Source: Phoronis australis (lineage: Eukaryota; Phoronida; Phoronidae). Taken from it: 64,000 nucleotides of DNA. The first letter of the stretch is position 1; every line of letters starts with the position of its first letter. Location: the NCBI GenBank assembly GCA_002633005.1, contig NMRA01000186.1, forward strand, positions 300,702 to 364,701, in the 5' to 3' direction. This document shows, in pieces, positions 1 through 10,262 of the stretch. A program made the translations under genes and the position numbers. The notes below the pieces were generated by a model, which saw only the letters and a program-made list of their open reading frames with translations, searched no databases and was not told the DNA's origin.

Positions 1-343
1 TTTAAGGTTGCCAACCTCAATAAATTTCTAAACGTGTTCTTTACAGAGTCGTTGCTGGTTTCGATAATCATGCTGGTAACGGAAACAGAATCCGACAACA
101 TTAAGGAATATTGAGAGGCCAATTTTATGAGACTAGAAGGCCAAATTCCATTTTTGGTTTGTTAATCAGCCCAACAGGATGAAATGCAGCTTGAAAAATA
201 TCGGCTGAAAAACAAAGTATTTCCGAGGTAGTAAAATGGAGGTTTCCGAAAACTGGGTATCGTGGTGGGATCCTGCCAGACAAACGGCAAGCTAACGAAG
301 ATCCATAATCATTACAAGAAAACACCCCCAGTAGCAATAACGT
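1..343. repeat. Direct repeat copy 1 (343 bp), ends at an N
   Basis: Bases 1-343 repeat bases 1313-1655 almost exactly. I see two substitutions (near 115 and near 285). The copy starts at the very first base of the window and stops where the single N at 344 begins. This could be a real tandem duplication, but two near-identical blocks ending at an ambiguous base at a sequence edge also fit a mis-join or two haplotypes placed in tandem. Confidence 0.9.
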
Positions 344-782
344 NTGTGCTTCTGATCTCAACAAGTAAAATTCATTCTAAGTGTCAATTTATTTCCAATG
401 GAAGGTTACAACATTTACTGAATTAAGGATTATCCATGTTAATTCGATAACTGAGCTGGTAGTCCTGGGGGTGGGGTCCACGATAAAATAAGGAAACTCA
501 CTCATCTAGAGAATTTTATTGGAAACAGCATAGTTTTGAAGAGAAACTGCTGTGAAAAAGTCACTCTTGATTTCTTTGCATCACGTACCATACACTTCTT
601 ATTTTGGGAGCACTCCCACCCAGGACAATATGAATATGCAGTGCTGCTAGCCTACCCGGCATCGGGTGAGTTTCCAAAAAGAAACACTTAGTTCCACTCA
701 ATAAAACTGTTATTCAATGGGGTAACTGGTGGGGATAATATCGCCGAACGATGTTGATAAAAACTGATTGCTAAAAACTTAC

Positions 783-953
783 CAAGTAATGTTGTGTAGT
801 CTCCGAATGTAACTGGATAGTCATAGACATAGAGCACACACTGGGCTTCAGCATCCACACACTTTTTGTCAGTTAGTTGACCCTGTTGACCGCAGTTGTC
901 CACTAATATAGTAATCTTAGGTCTTTTGGGAATTTGTGGCCACCGGTCGAAGA
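783..953 (-). CDS. Candidate exon, Cys-containing extracellular protein
   Basis: The reading frame is open on the minus strand between a plausible acceptor (AG at 954-955) and a consensus donor GTAAGT ending the exon at 783. It has the same phase 1-1 as the CCP exons of genes A and B (2 nt, 56 codons, 1 nt). It encodes about 57 residues with three cysteines and an aliphatic strand KITILVDNC. It is not a recognisable CCP. Alternatively it is the first exon of a gene. An ATG in a good context on the minus strand at about 1019 starts a hydrophobic leader that is one base out of frame with this exon, so a single-base indel or sequencing error would give a normal signal peptide. It could be a later exon of gene B or a separate gene leaving the left edge. 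Product unknown. Confidence 0.35.
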
Positions 954-1312
954 CTTGCACAAGGGAAATTAGCAGTAATAAGGCTTAGCGCGACGACGTA
1001 TTTCGATAAAAATTCCATCTTTTACCAGTTGTTTACATGCAGATAGCCACGCATGCGCAATTCAATCACCACTAGTACAGCAGCGACACCGCGAGGAGAA
1101 TTCTCCGAATAGCCCCATTCTACACGTAGTTCTAGCGAGAGTTCATTTATGATGCAAAGCAGAAAGGTGCACTTTGCATCTGCTCAGCTGTCTATGTTAA
1201 ACTTTTAATTGAATTGCTGTGTAATTTAAGACCACTATCACGTTGATTCGATCTTGCAATGTTGCCGAATGCCATAGGCAATGCGTAAAAGCTCCATTTT
1301 CGAATTTCAAGT

Positions 1313-1655
1313 TTTAAGGTTGCCAACCTCAATAAATTTCTAAACGTGTTCTTTACAGAGTCGTTGCTGGTTTCGATAATCATGCTGGTAACGGAAACAG
1401 AATCCGACAACATTAAGGAATATTGCGAGGCCAATTTTATGAGACTAGAAGGCCAAATTCCATTTTTGGTTTGTTAATCAGCCCAACAGGATGAAATGCA
1501 GCTTGAAAAATATCGGCTGAAAAACAAAGTATTTCCGAGGTAGTAAAATGGAGGTTTCCGAAAACTGGGTATCGTGGTGGGGTCCTGCCAGACAAACGGC
1601 AAGCTAACGAAGATCCATAATCATTACAAGAAAACACCCCCAGTAGCAATAACGT
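1313..1655. repeat. Direct repeat copy 2 (343 bp)
   Basis: Second copy of the block at 1-343. Its right half (about 1500-1640) is also clearly related, in the same orientation, to about 31256-31385 in the intron after exon 3 of gene A. It lies downstream of the equivalent exon 3 of gene B, so it may be an intron segment shared by the two duplicated genes. A dispersed repeat is the alternative. Confidence 0.85.
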
Positions 1656-1890
1656 ACATAAAATGAGGAGCAGTTGACGATCTCGACGCTGTATAAACTG
1701 TATTTTCTCTGTGGAGCATATATGGTCGAATCAGTGAACTCCAAATAAATGGCTTATTGCATTATGTCACTATAATAAGTAATACTATAATATAATATAC
1801 AAATGAGTTGACTAATTTGAAATTCTTTTTGTTCAATTTTTATAAATCATATGTTAAGTTAAAAAGAAGACATTGATTATGATGATGAAT

Positions 1891-2054
1891 ATAGATTATT
1901 ACATGGCGAAGTCGTTATCCCCCGTAATCTAGAGCCCGAGTGGATTTTGGAGATTTATCGCCCGAGGGGCGTTAGCCCCGAGGGTGATAATTCTACAAAA
2001 TCCACGAGGGCTCTAGATAAGGGAGATAACGACTTAGAACATGTAATAATCTAT
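1891..2054. repeat. Foldback (hairpin) repeat, MITE-like
   Basis: A long imperfect palindrome. The outer arms ATAGATTATTACATG and CATGTAATAATCTAT enclose matching blocks containing GTCGTTATC, CTAGAGCCC and TGGATTTT on both sides. The centre is a short GC-rich turn (CGAGGGGCGTTAGCCCCGAG). It has no coding content. It would fold as one stem of about 75 bp. Such structures are typical of foldback MITEs; I found no convincing target-site duplication. Confidence 0.75.
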
Positions 2055-2069
2055 TTATACCACATACTG

Positions 2070-3389
2070 AACGAGAAATACTGCAATGAATCGATGCACC
2101 TTTCTCGACTAGCCTCGACTTTGTAACTACTTTCTATGTCAGAGGTCCGGGGTCGGAGGTCGTGACCTTTTAAGGAAAGCCGAGCTGTTTTTTGTCAAAT
2201 AGGGCTTTTACTCAAAACCAATTGAAAATTAAAACAACATAGAAATAAAATGAATCTATGAATTAAGGTTTAGCAACTATTTTATCCCATGCGGGTTGAA
2301 TCTGTCGAGGGAAGTACGGCCATGTAATAAAGTTTTCCGTATTCACCTCCCGCACTACTTCAACAGCGACCTCTACTCTGATATCGAAAGTTCAAAAAGT
2401 AGGTCAAAGTCCTCTTGACGTCTTTAGCCGGTTCAATCATCAAACTTTGCGAATATAGTTTGAAGTAATACAGTTGCAGCAGTGTTACTAACACTTGACA
2501 TGCAACCAGGTCCTAAACGTAAAATCTGGAACAAAACTGTTAATAATGAGACACTTATGTCTCAGTTTTCAATTGCTGAATACTATATCGTCTGCAACTC
2601 AGGTGCCGATTCCTAGGAAATTAAAATATCAAATATTGCTTTCAACCATTTCCAGGAGATGTTACAAGTTCACTGCACAGTTGCCGTTGTTTTCATCTTT
2701 GCGACCTCTTTTCAAGAAATAAATCGTTACTTTTAAAATTGTTTCTTTTACAAGAGAAAACTTGCAACCTAACGCGCAAGTACATATATATAGGTTGTGA
2801 TCCGCCATGTGAACAGTCTTGGTGAAGTATTTGAAAAATCTGCCGAAAAAATGTAAGAAACTTAAGGATTCGAAGCGCATGGGATAAATACAAAACGTAC
2901 CTCGATTGGCGTACAGGAAGTAATACATGTAGCCCACTCGACCTTATTCCGCGTATCGACCGAGACCGAAATGTACGCCACTCTCGGTACGTTTTGTGTA
3001 TATGGCTCATTGGTTGAAGACGAGAGTTGTGATAACAACTGGTTCACATTGCCGGGTTAATAGCAGGGTTCTAAGCTACTGAGCACTATATTGTAGCTTA
3101 GCTGATTTTCCGAGAAGCGTAAAAACGCCCACACATTTCCAGATTGACATTTCCATCCAAACAAACAACAAAAAGTCAAGGTATTTACGGGTATTTCGGC
3201 ATGGAAGAAGACAATCTCGTATGCACGGAACTAAAGAACAATTATATGCGAAAGCAATCAAATGACTGCACTAACGCTATTTCTGACGCACTCACACCAT
3301 TTGAATGTGAAAGGGCTCGATTAAGAAACTACCTGTTGTCTAAGTGTGTAACTCACGTCTGCGCCGGGCTTTACCACACATGTACTTAC
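2070..3389. other. Gene B downstream region, no secure exon
   Basis: The stretch downstream of gene B exon 3 holds short open frames on both strands but none I can tie to exon 4 of gene A. One minus-strand frame near 2892-3040 ends at a GTACGT donor, but in phase 0 instead of the phase 1 used throughout this family and without a CCP cysteine pattern. I do not call it. If gene B continues, its next exon is either lost, strongly diverged or left of the window. Confidence 0.5.
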
Positions 3390-3620
3390 TGGTTAGAGAA
3401 GAGCAGCTTTTTATATCGCTCATTTTCCACCCGCTCACGGTGCACATGACCCCGAACACTGTGGAGCGAGTGTCGGTCGTCACCCAGCCTTTCTCACAGA
3501 ACACTTTGAGCTCCATGCCCGCAAACACAGTTGCCTTATACTCGCCATGGTGTGCGGTGGCTCCGGCAATGCGAACATTTCTCATCCGGTTGGCTATTTC
3601 ACGGACAACACACGTACCCT
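3390..3620 (-). CDS. Gene B exon 3: CCP/sushi module
   Basis: A single 4-Cys complement-control-protein module on a phase 1-1 exon. The acceptor is ..GTATTTAG before 3620 and the donor after 3390 is GTAAGT. The cysteines fall at the start (GTCVV), in VFCEKGW, in GVMC and in KSCSS, with the conserved Trp of the module in SGWK. It is plainly the paralogue of gene A exon 3 (31873-32100): the stretches MELKVFCEKGW and SCSSL are identical in both. Each CCP is a beta-sandwich of about 60-75 residues used in cell-surface and complement proteins for protein binding. The ligand here is unknown. Confidence 0.8.
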
Positions 3621-3866
3621 CTAAATACAAATTTGTACCCAGTGAGGCAAGTACAATGTGTGAACAGAGAAAGCGAGGGGGGGTGGAGACGGAGGAGATG
3701 GGGAGAAAGGGCGAGAGTAAGAGCGTGAAATTGAGACAATAGAAATAGTAAAACGTTATTGCCCGAGACTCTTAAAAAACTTGGCGAGGAGATCGATATG
3801 GGCTCACGGACTCTTGACATTAGTTTGCGGGATAAGGATATTGGAACGTATGTTGGGAACGGAGAA

Positions 3867-4075
3867 TGTAAAGCCACATATTTGCTCGAGTATTCGGATT
3901 AAGGGCCATAAAGTTACATGGGTGTACGTGTTTCCAGACTAGAGACTGTAAAATCACACATGTGTACTAGTATTCGGACTGGAGACTGTAAAGTCACATA
4001 GATGTTCAGGTATTCGGACTGAAGATTGTAAAGTCGCATAGATGCACGCATTTTCGGACCGTAGATTGTGGCTAT
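3867..4075. repeat. Degenerate tandem repeat, about 53-bp unit, about 4 copies
   Basis: Successive units carry the words ACTGTAAA(G/A)TCACA, then a (A/G)TATTCGGACT-like block. Copies start near 3867, 3913, 3965 and 4020. It sits in gene B intron 2 and has no counterpart that I see in the same intron of gene A, so it arose after the duplication. Confidence 0.7.
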
Positions 4076-4662
4076 CTTAATAAAAATGATGGTATTTTGT
4101 TGTAACCTGCCATAATTTGAAAAATTACTTCAACTTTTCAAGCCGAAATTCCCATAATTTGATTATCACTCATGCGAGGTGATCAACCTAACACAATGAA
4201 AACAAATCGCATATGTTGTAAGTAAAACCAGCCAGCAAGTATGAAATGGGGAAGGTTAAAACCAGATAAAATACACACAAAATGTAAAGATAAAATATGT
4301 GAAATACCAGTGAAAACATTACGAGATTACTGTACATGTACATTGGCAGGAAAAGCGCTTGAAACTGATCCGCACTAGAGGTATCGGATTGTGTATGTCG
4401 AGCAAAATGCTTCAAATAAGATGAGTGATAACATGGCACACCCCACGGGTGTAGATGGAGACTTCTAGATAAAGTAGTTGCAGAACTTTGTCTGCGGTAC
4501 TGGGCAAAGTAGAAATTTACCAGCAACAGAAGTTCTTCAACGTTAATCGGGAAATTGACGGTAACGACAATGTTACACGCAGTTCTTATACGACGGAACA
4601 CTATATGTATCCTTCCAACTGTTACCCCGATCAGTTCCCGAAAGGAGAAAACTTGAACAAAC

Positions 4663-4887
4663 CTGCACAAGTGTCAGCTAATCTTTTGTCACACCTTTGA
4701 GCAATTTCTTCCGTTTTCGTGCGCGTGAAATGGTGTAAAGGTTTACAAATGTACGACACCACGTGATGTTTTTGTAGACACATCGACATGCCCGGTTTTA
4801 ACGTTCTCGAGTTTTCTTCGTGCTTTGACAAATTCACAAAGGCGTTGTAATTACCAGTCGCTGGGACATACAATAGGCAATCGCAAT
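4663..4887 (-). CDS. Gene B exon 2: Cys-rich CCP-like module (6 Cys)
   Basis: A phase 1-1 exon between acceptor ..ATCGACAG and donor GTTTGT. It begins DCDCLLYVPAT and contains MCLQK, YIC, QRC and TC, so six cysteines: the four of a CCP plus an N-terminal extra pair. Gene A exon 2 (32382-32597) has the same six positions and the same borders, including the unusual donor GTTTGT. An open frame of 160 codons overlaps the border and reads into the intron; it is not conserved in gene A and looks like chance read-through. Upstream partner is the vWA exon at 12954-13836, downstream the CCP exon at 3390-3620. Confidence 0.75.
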
Positions 4888-5834
4888 CTGTCGATAAAAC
4901 ACGTCTGATGACAAATTCAGGTTAGATAACCGCAAAAAGGTTCTTTTTAAGATTTTTTCTTTCTCATATTTTTTTTTCTTTATGGAGATGCTCTTCTTTT
5001 CTCATGCTCCGCAATGAATACATGTATTTTCAGCAAACGCATTTGATGTAAACAAAACAATGGCGATTGCTATGCAACAGCCAGCCCGACTTTTTGAGCG
5101 CATGTGCGCATATCATTATTGGTGGAGAAAGGGAAGCGGAGGATTTGAAACCGTATTGGGACGAAAGAGTTTAAAATTCGTCTGTTATAGAAATTGTGAG
5201 TCTACCGATTTCTTTTCTAGAAATTCGTGGAATTTTCAATGGGAATATCTCTCTCACGTTAGAATCCTCAAGAGATATATTCGCCACAACTGATTAAAAG
5301 GTATTTTTACGAGTTTTCGCGTACCTGTAACACAAAAACAGACCAAATTGTATTATTCAAAGTGGTTCTTTACAACTGAAACATAATTCAACCTGCTCGC
5401 CAGGTATTTTTACGGTTTTTCGTAAAGACTTTGAATGCCTGTTGATATCTAAGCATTTTTCTTTTAGTTTCAAATTTCCAAAAAAAAAACGATCTGTCAA
5501 CTTCTCGCCACTAAGTCGATTTTTCTCCCAAAAGGCAAAGCACGCCTCCTTATTTGGTATGACAAGACATAGACGTAACACATTTCTCTTATATGGAAAG
5601 TGTGACCATTGACCTTTGATATAAACAAAACAATGTCGACCTCAAGCAACAGCCAGTCCGATTTCGAGACAATTGCTGTAAGCCTTAACTCTTAAAATTT
5701 ATTTATAAAAGTATCGTAATATTCAAATATATTCTAAAATGCACTTGGAATTCTTTTCGGAGAATTGCTTGCTTGATTGGTTTTACTCATACTGTGTTGT
5801 TCAGCTCAGATTGGGAGTGTGATCACACATGACA

Positions 5835-6262
5835 ACCTGGGCGTGGTCTTTAATCTTTGTACTCGAAACGAACTCGAAACTATTTTTGGCAATTTCTTTG
5901 CTCCTTTTGTGCGAACTTAAGATAATTGATTATCAGACTGTGCTCGAATACATTATAGTTTATGCATAGGAGTTTCTAGTTCAAGTTTGCCCTTGAAGAC
6001 CCGTATATTCGTGCTACAAACTTGAGTAAAAACTCAAAATTTCGAGTTCAAACTCGAACTTATTGCTTAAATATTGCGTTTACAAACTGGGAACTAAGGG
6101 CAATAAATTATCTACGTAAGTTATTGTGTACTCGAGTATAGAATAATATACACTTATCTTGAGTTCGCCCAAAAGTAGAGTAGAAAATGCCAAACTTAAT
6201 TTCGAGCTCCGTTTCGAGTAAAAAGATAGGAGACCGGGCCCTGATGTTAACATCAAACTTAT
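5835..6262. mobile_element. MITE-like element with long inverted arms
   Basis: The left arm (about 5835-6060) reads, with scattered mismatches, as the reverse complement of the right arm (about 6010-6262). Shared blocks include TACTCGAAACG, TTTTTGGCA / TTTGGCATT and GCGAACT(T/C)AAGATAA. The element has no open frame of note. This is the layout of a non-autonomous DNA transposon reduced to its inverted ends. No clear target-site duplication. Confidence 0.6.
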
Positions 6263-7191
6263 CAGTCAGCTGTTTGTCGAATGACAGGGAGCGCATGCGC
6301 ACAATTATTATAGTCACTTTTGGGTGACTACAGAGTTTTTACTTCCCACGTATTTTTCAAATCGTAAATTTTGGAATTTTTTCTTTATTCAATCATAGGG
6401 GAAGTGAATTACTATGTACTAAACGTTGCGACATTGTCCTTCCCTCAGGAATAGTTTAAATATATTCTTTCGCGTTATATTCCTCTTTAAGACGTGAATA
6501 GTGGCTAGTTACCACATGTCATTGAAGTCATTAATTCTCGCCAATCAGGATGCGCGGCACGTTAACAAAACTAGCATCCTCCATAGTGGTCGCCAAACAT
6601 TCTGCAAAGCAGAACATTTTTTCGATGATATTGGGACCTTACATTTTAGATCAGGCATTTACGGAGAACCATATAATTAAGGAACTTGAATGACAATTTC
6701 AATCTCGTGCAGCCGAGGTTGTTTGACCTGAAAATGTTACCCTCGCGATACCCCATAACCAGGGATTTCCAATAAACCACCGTTCGCCACAAACGCCCAT
6801 GGTCGCTTCTTCAGAAAATAGGAAGAACTAGCCCCCACGGGAGCTTTTCCTGGAATAAAGAGTGACTTGAAGAAAACGCTGCTTCCCGCGAAACAACAAT
6901 CAGTAGACTTTTTGGGAACAAAAAGCGATTGAAGAAATCCTCGTCGTCCAAGTGCTTTTTTCCATTGACTTTTGTCTTTTAGTCTTTATCCAAAAATGTC
7001 ACAACAAATAGCCAAATTTATTTCTTTCCTATTGCGTACCTTGAGTTGTTTTGTCTAATGTCTGTTCGAACAGACTGTGGATTTCTTTTTATGAGTTGTA
7101 AACAGATTTTCTAACTTCTTTCACTCACAGCCTGATTACCGTAAAACAGGATAAGCCATGCCGAGACTGATTTTTAACCGAATTTTAAGTC

Positions 7192-7239
7192 GCGCCCTCA
7201 CTGTGTTAGCTTTTAAAAAAGCTAACACCGTGAGGGCGC
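7192..7239. repeat. Short palindrome, 22-bp stem
   Basis: GCGCCCTCAC(T/G)GTGTTAGCTTTT is followed after about 4 bases by its reverse complement with one mismatch. It would form a very stable hairpin. It could be the tip of a foldback element or a cruciform-prone site. No promoter, tRNA or snRNA feature accompanies it. Confidence 0.7.
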
Positions 7240-8184
7240 TTCTTGATGATCTTGGGGTCGGCCTCGCACACTTGCCAGTGCGTTCCAGCAACTAATTACA
7301 AGCGCGTGAATTAATAGCAGTGTGGAATGCATGTAGAATCATACATTCATGAACACACCAAAAATTACTTGAAATTGTGCTAGTTAGGTACGTGAACTGA
7401 ACTCATGCGCCTGAGCTGGCCAGACTAGATCCATGTTATGCTGATCAATCCACATTTTAATATTCGAATGTCAGAAATGCAGTCTATTGCTGGAGCTATC
7501 ACACAGTTTCTCTTCAAACCTGTCCGGAAAACTCAAAAAAAGCTAAATTAATTTCTCCGAGTTTCCTAACGCGTTCGTTCTCTACTTACACGACCACGAG
7601 TTGGCGCTAGTTGCACAGAGCAAAATGTTGTTGGGGAAAAACTGGTCCACTCGAGCAAGCGCATTTGATAATTTTTTAGTGTCACCACTAGTGGTCACGT
7701 GTTAGGATTGAGGAAATGTCTTGAGATTGTCGACATATGCGCTGCCACTCACTTACGTCCAGTATGTTTAACTGTCAATTCACATTAAAAGATATTTGTG
7801 GAACTTGGCGAATTTCTTTCACTTTGTGCTTGTTTATCCTCTGCTACATGCATACTCAGCTGATTGCGATGTCTGCTTAGTACACGCATGTATCACCCAC
7901 AGGTGCGTTTCGCTCACCGTGCGTATATCGTTAATTTGCACTGCAAGTGCTTCAAGCACATTCTGAACCCATCTTTACGCTTTCGCTGTCAATTAATGTT
8001 GGTGGAACATTGACTGTCGGAACACAGTTGTATTGATCATGTTTCCGTACCCTGATTGTCAGGAATTAATTATTAGCTTGACTGACGTGTCAGAACTATT
8101 CATTTTATTTTTGGTAGACTAGTATTTTCACGCACTGAGGTGAGATTTCAGCTCAGCTAACTTTTACTTCTGGCATCGAGCTGA

Positions 8185-8429
8185 TCTCATAACGCTCCGC
8201 CTGTGCTGGCCCTAAACGGCCGAGCTACAGTCCTACGTTATCTCAACAAAATAGCCCGCCACTTCCCTAAAGATGCGACAGGATGGACTTTGATGGACTT
8301 TGAACTACCCTCTCTTTATTGGCTTGAAGATGCTATCCGTAAAATGGAACCCAGAAATGATGCAATGGCATGGGTGGCCAACCTCCGGCCTGTTGAAAAC
8401 GCAGCCAATACTGTGGGCTTTGAATACGA
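8185..8429 (+). CDS. Candidate internal exon, product not recognised
   Basis: The frame is open from a stop at 8182-8184 to a GTACGT donor after 8429. An alternative start is an acceptor (CTACAG) just before 8231. The roughly 75 encoded residues look protein-like: a basic helix (YLNKIARHF), then GWTLMDFELPSLYWLEDAI and NDAMAWVANLRP. I do not recognise the family. It is antisense inside gene B intron 1, so it may be a fragment moved there by a transposon or an exon of an overlapping gene. No partner exon found. Confidence 0.3.
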
Positions 8430-9480
8430 GTACGTACCACTGCTTCTTTTGTTTTTATGCAGCGACCACGATTGTAATCCAGTCTTGTGAGGCAGAACTG
8501 TAGTGGTGTCTAAAAGATAATGAAACCCAAAAAGTTCCATCATGAGCCGACGAGAACAGGGGACTTTTCATGTAGTCACTGCTACATATAGTGGTTCATT
8601 AATTTAAAAACAGAGGAATAAAGGAACTCGTCCCAGTACCAACCCCTCCCCTTGTCTGATTAAGTTAAGTTCACTAATTTAGTTTTGATTTTTGACATCG
8701 GCTGGTATCGGAATTTTCCTGCTTTATCAATCACAGCCACCAAATATGTAGCTGGGGATTCATCATCGCATTGGGAAATGTATGGGACATGATGTGCCGT
8801 ATATACGGATATTTTATTAGAGGTTTGCCTTTTTCCTTAAGTCATTAGTATATCCCACATCAGTGAAAATTTGTCGGAATTATGACACAAGCAAAGGATC
8901 TCTCGTCCACATTACATGGGATCTATATAGGTGACACTGAAGGTCTGACCACCAATGACGTGATCGCAGCCTGGTGGAATCGTCAATTTCAATATGACGA
9001 GGCCATTTCGAAAATTACGTATCGGCACAACTGATGTGGTCGGAATCCCGTTTTAGCTCCACAATAAAATTAAAGATTCTTGAAGTTGAACTTGTGCCAA
9101 AAATCCAACAAACAGACCAATTATAGGTTCTAACTGGGAGAATCAGGCTAGGGGGCACGTAAATGTCACGTGACTTTGTAAATAAGGATGTGAGCACAGT
9201 CCGCAATATCCGCTTAAAACCCGCAGTTTTCAACAAAAAAACATGTGTTTGAAGAAAAAAAATCAGTTTTACGGAAAACTCAAAATTCAAAATATTTTTT
9301 AGCCAAATCTTATATTTTTCAGCACAGTCTTAAAGAGTTCCCACCATGACCCTGTGTCTCAAAAAAGGATATTATTAATACATATTAAGAGATTTAATAG
9401 CCTTTAGTATACCTGTTACTAAGAAACAAGCGAAAATTAAAAAAATTTTTTTTTTCTGTTATCGGGGTTGTACGTAATGG

Positions 9481-9783
9481 GTGGAAAACCGCCTCCAGCG
9501 TTGTTGTTTTTATCAGTGCGAAACTGAGGGTTGTGAGGAAAGTCCGCGGAGAGCCGCCTTTTTCAGACATGAAAGGTGCATTTGTGGAGGTTGTACATGT
9601 AGTAACAGCAACTTGACTGAGAAGGTCTCTGTGTTCAAATTTTCTAAATACGTGAAAGTTGCACAGAAATGGCATCGGTTTGTGCACTTTTCGAAATTGT
9701 GGAATGATTCAGTTGCACACTTTGTTCGGCACATTTCAAGAAATATCGTGGTTCGACCAAACACAAAAGCGGCGTTACAATGA
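9481..9783 (+). pseudogene. THAP-type zinc finger relic inside the transposon
   Basis: The 100-codon frame contains RCICGGCTCSNSN followed by VSVFKFSKYV, KWHRFVHF and, where a THAP finger has its CxxHF end, DSVAHF. This matches the order C..C, core Phe/Pro, Trp, C..HF of THAP DNA-binding domains, with the third zinc cysteine replaced. The closest relative in this window is the relic at 60200-60551 (SVFVFPKD, KWHGFVH). It is probably the N-terminus of a dead transposase. Confidence 0.5.
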
Positions 9784-10009
9784 ACGACTCGCCACCTTGT
9801 AGTGTTTTGCAAATTTTATAAATAACGAACAAACTGCTTCAATTCTAGGGCGAGTGATGCTAGGCCCTCGACCCCAGCCCAGATCGAGTGCTACCACACG
9901 CGCACGCTTATGCATTGTGTTCCGACCATGCTCATTCCATCATGGTAATAGTGCATACGAGTGACCCAGGTTTATTGTGGCCTCTGTCAGTGATTATTAG
10001 TGTCTAGTT

Positions 10010-10262
10010 TGTGAATGTTGTCCACCCCTTGGTTCAGTTGATTGTGGCTAACATATGTCTGGAGCATTTCTCGTGCAATTGGGTTGAGTTCAAACGGCCT
10101 CAAAGCCACCGAAAGTTCGCTAAGTGGGGAATTGAATTCATTGTCTGATTCTTCAAGTACTTGAGTGTGATGCCCGTATCCACTCTCCTCTCTGTCTGCG
10201 TAATAATTGTCCAGTTCTCGCTAAAAATCGTCTTCGTCTTCTGATCTGTTGTGTTCCGCCAT
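10010..10262 (-). pseudogene. Second transposon open frame, broken by a stop
   Basis: From an ATG at 10262 the frame runs MAEHNRSEDEDDF, meets a stop at codon 14, then continues open with YYADREESGYG, LEESDNEFNS and REMLQTYVSHNQL. The plus-strand copy at 54440-54660 keeps the same words, so the frame was once a real acidic N-terminal coding region mobilised with the element. Function unknown; a regulatory or DNA-binding accessory protein of the transposon is a guess. Confidence 0.5.

Noticed and set aside
2892-3047. Minus-strand frame ending at a GTACGT donor (VEWATCITSC)
   Set aside because: Phase 0 and only two cysteines, unlike all other exons of this family; kept out of gene B.
3201-3371. 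Plus-strand frame with several cysteines (DNLVCTEL ... VTHVCAG)
   Set aside because: Runs opposite to, and into, the well supported gene B exon 3. No splice borders and no family resemblance.
4188-4670. Minus-strand open frame of 160 codons with hydrophobic stretches
   Set aside because: It starts inside gene B exon 2 and reads through its donor into AT-rich intron. The gene A counterpart has a stop at once. Not conserved.
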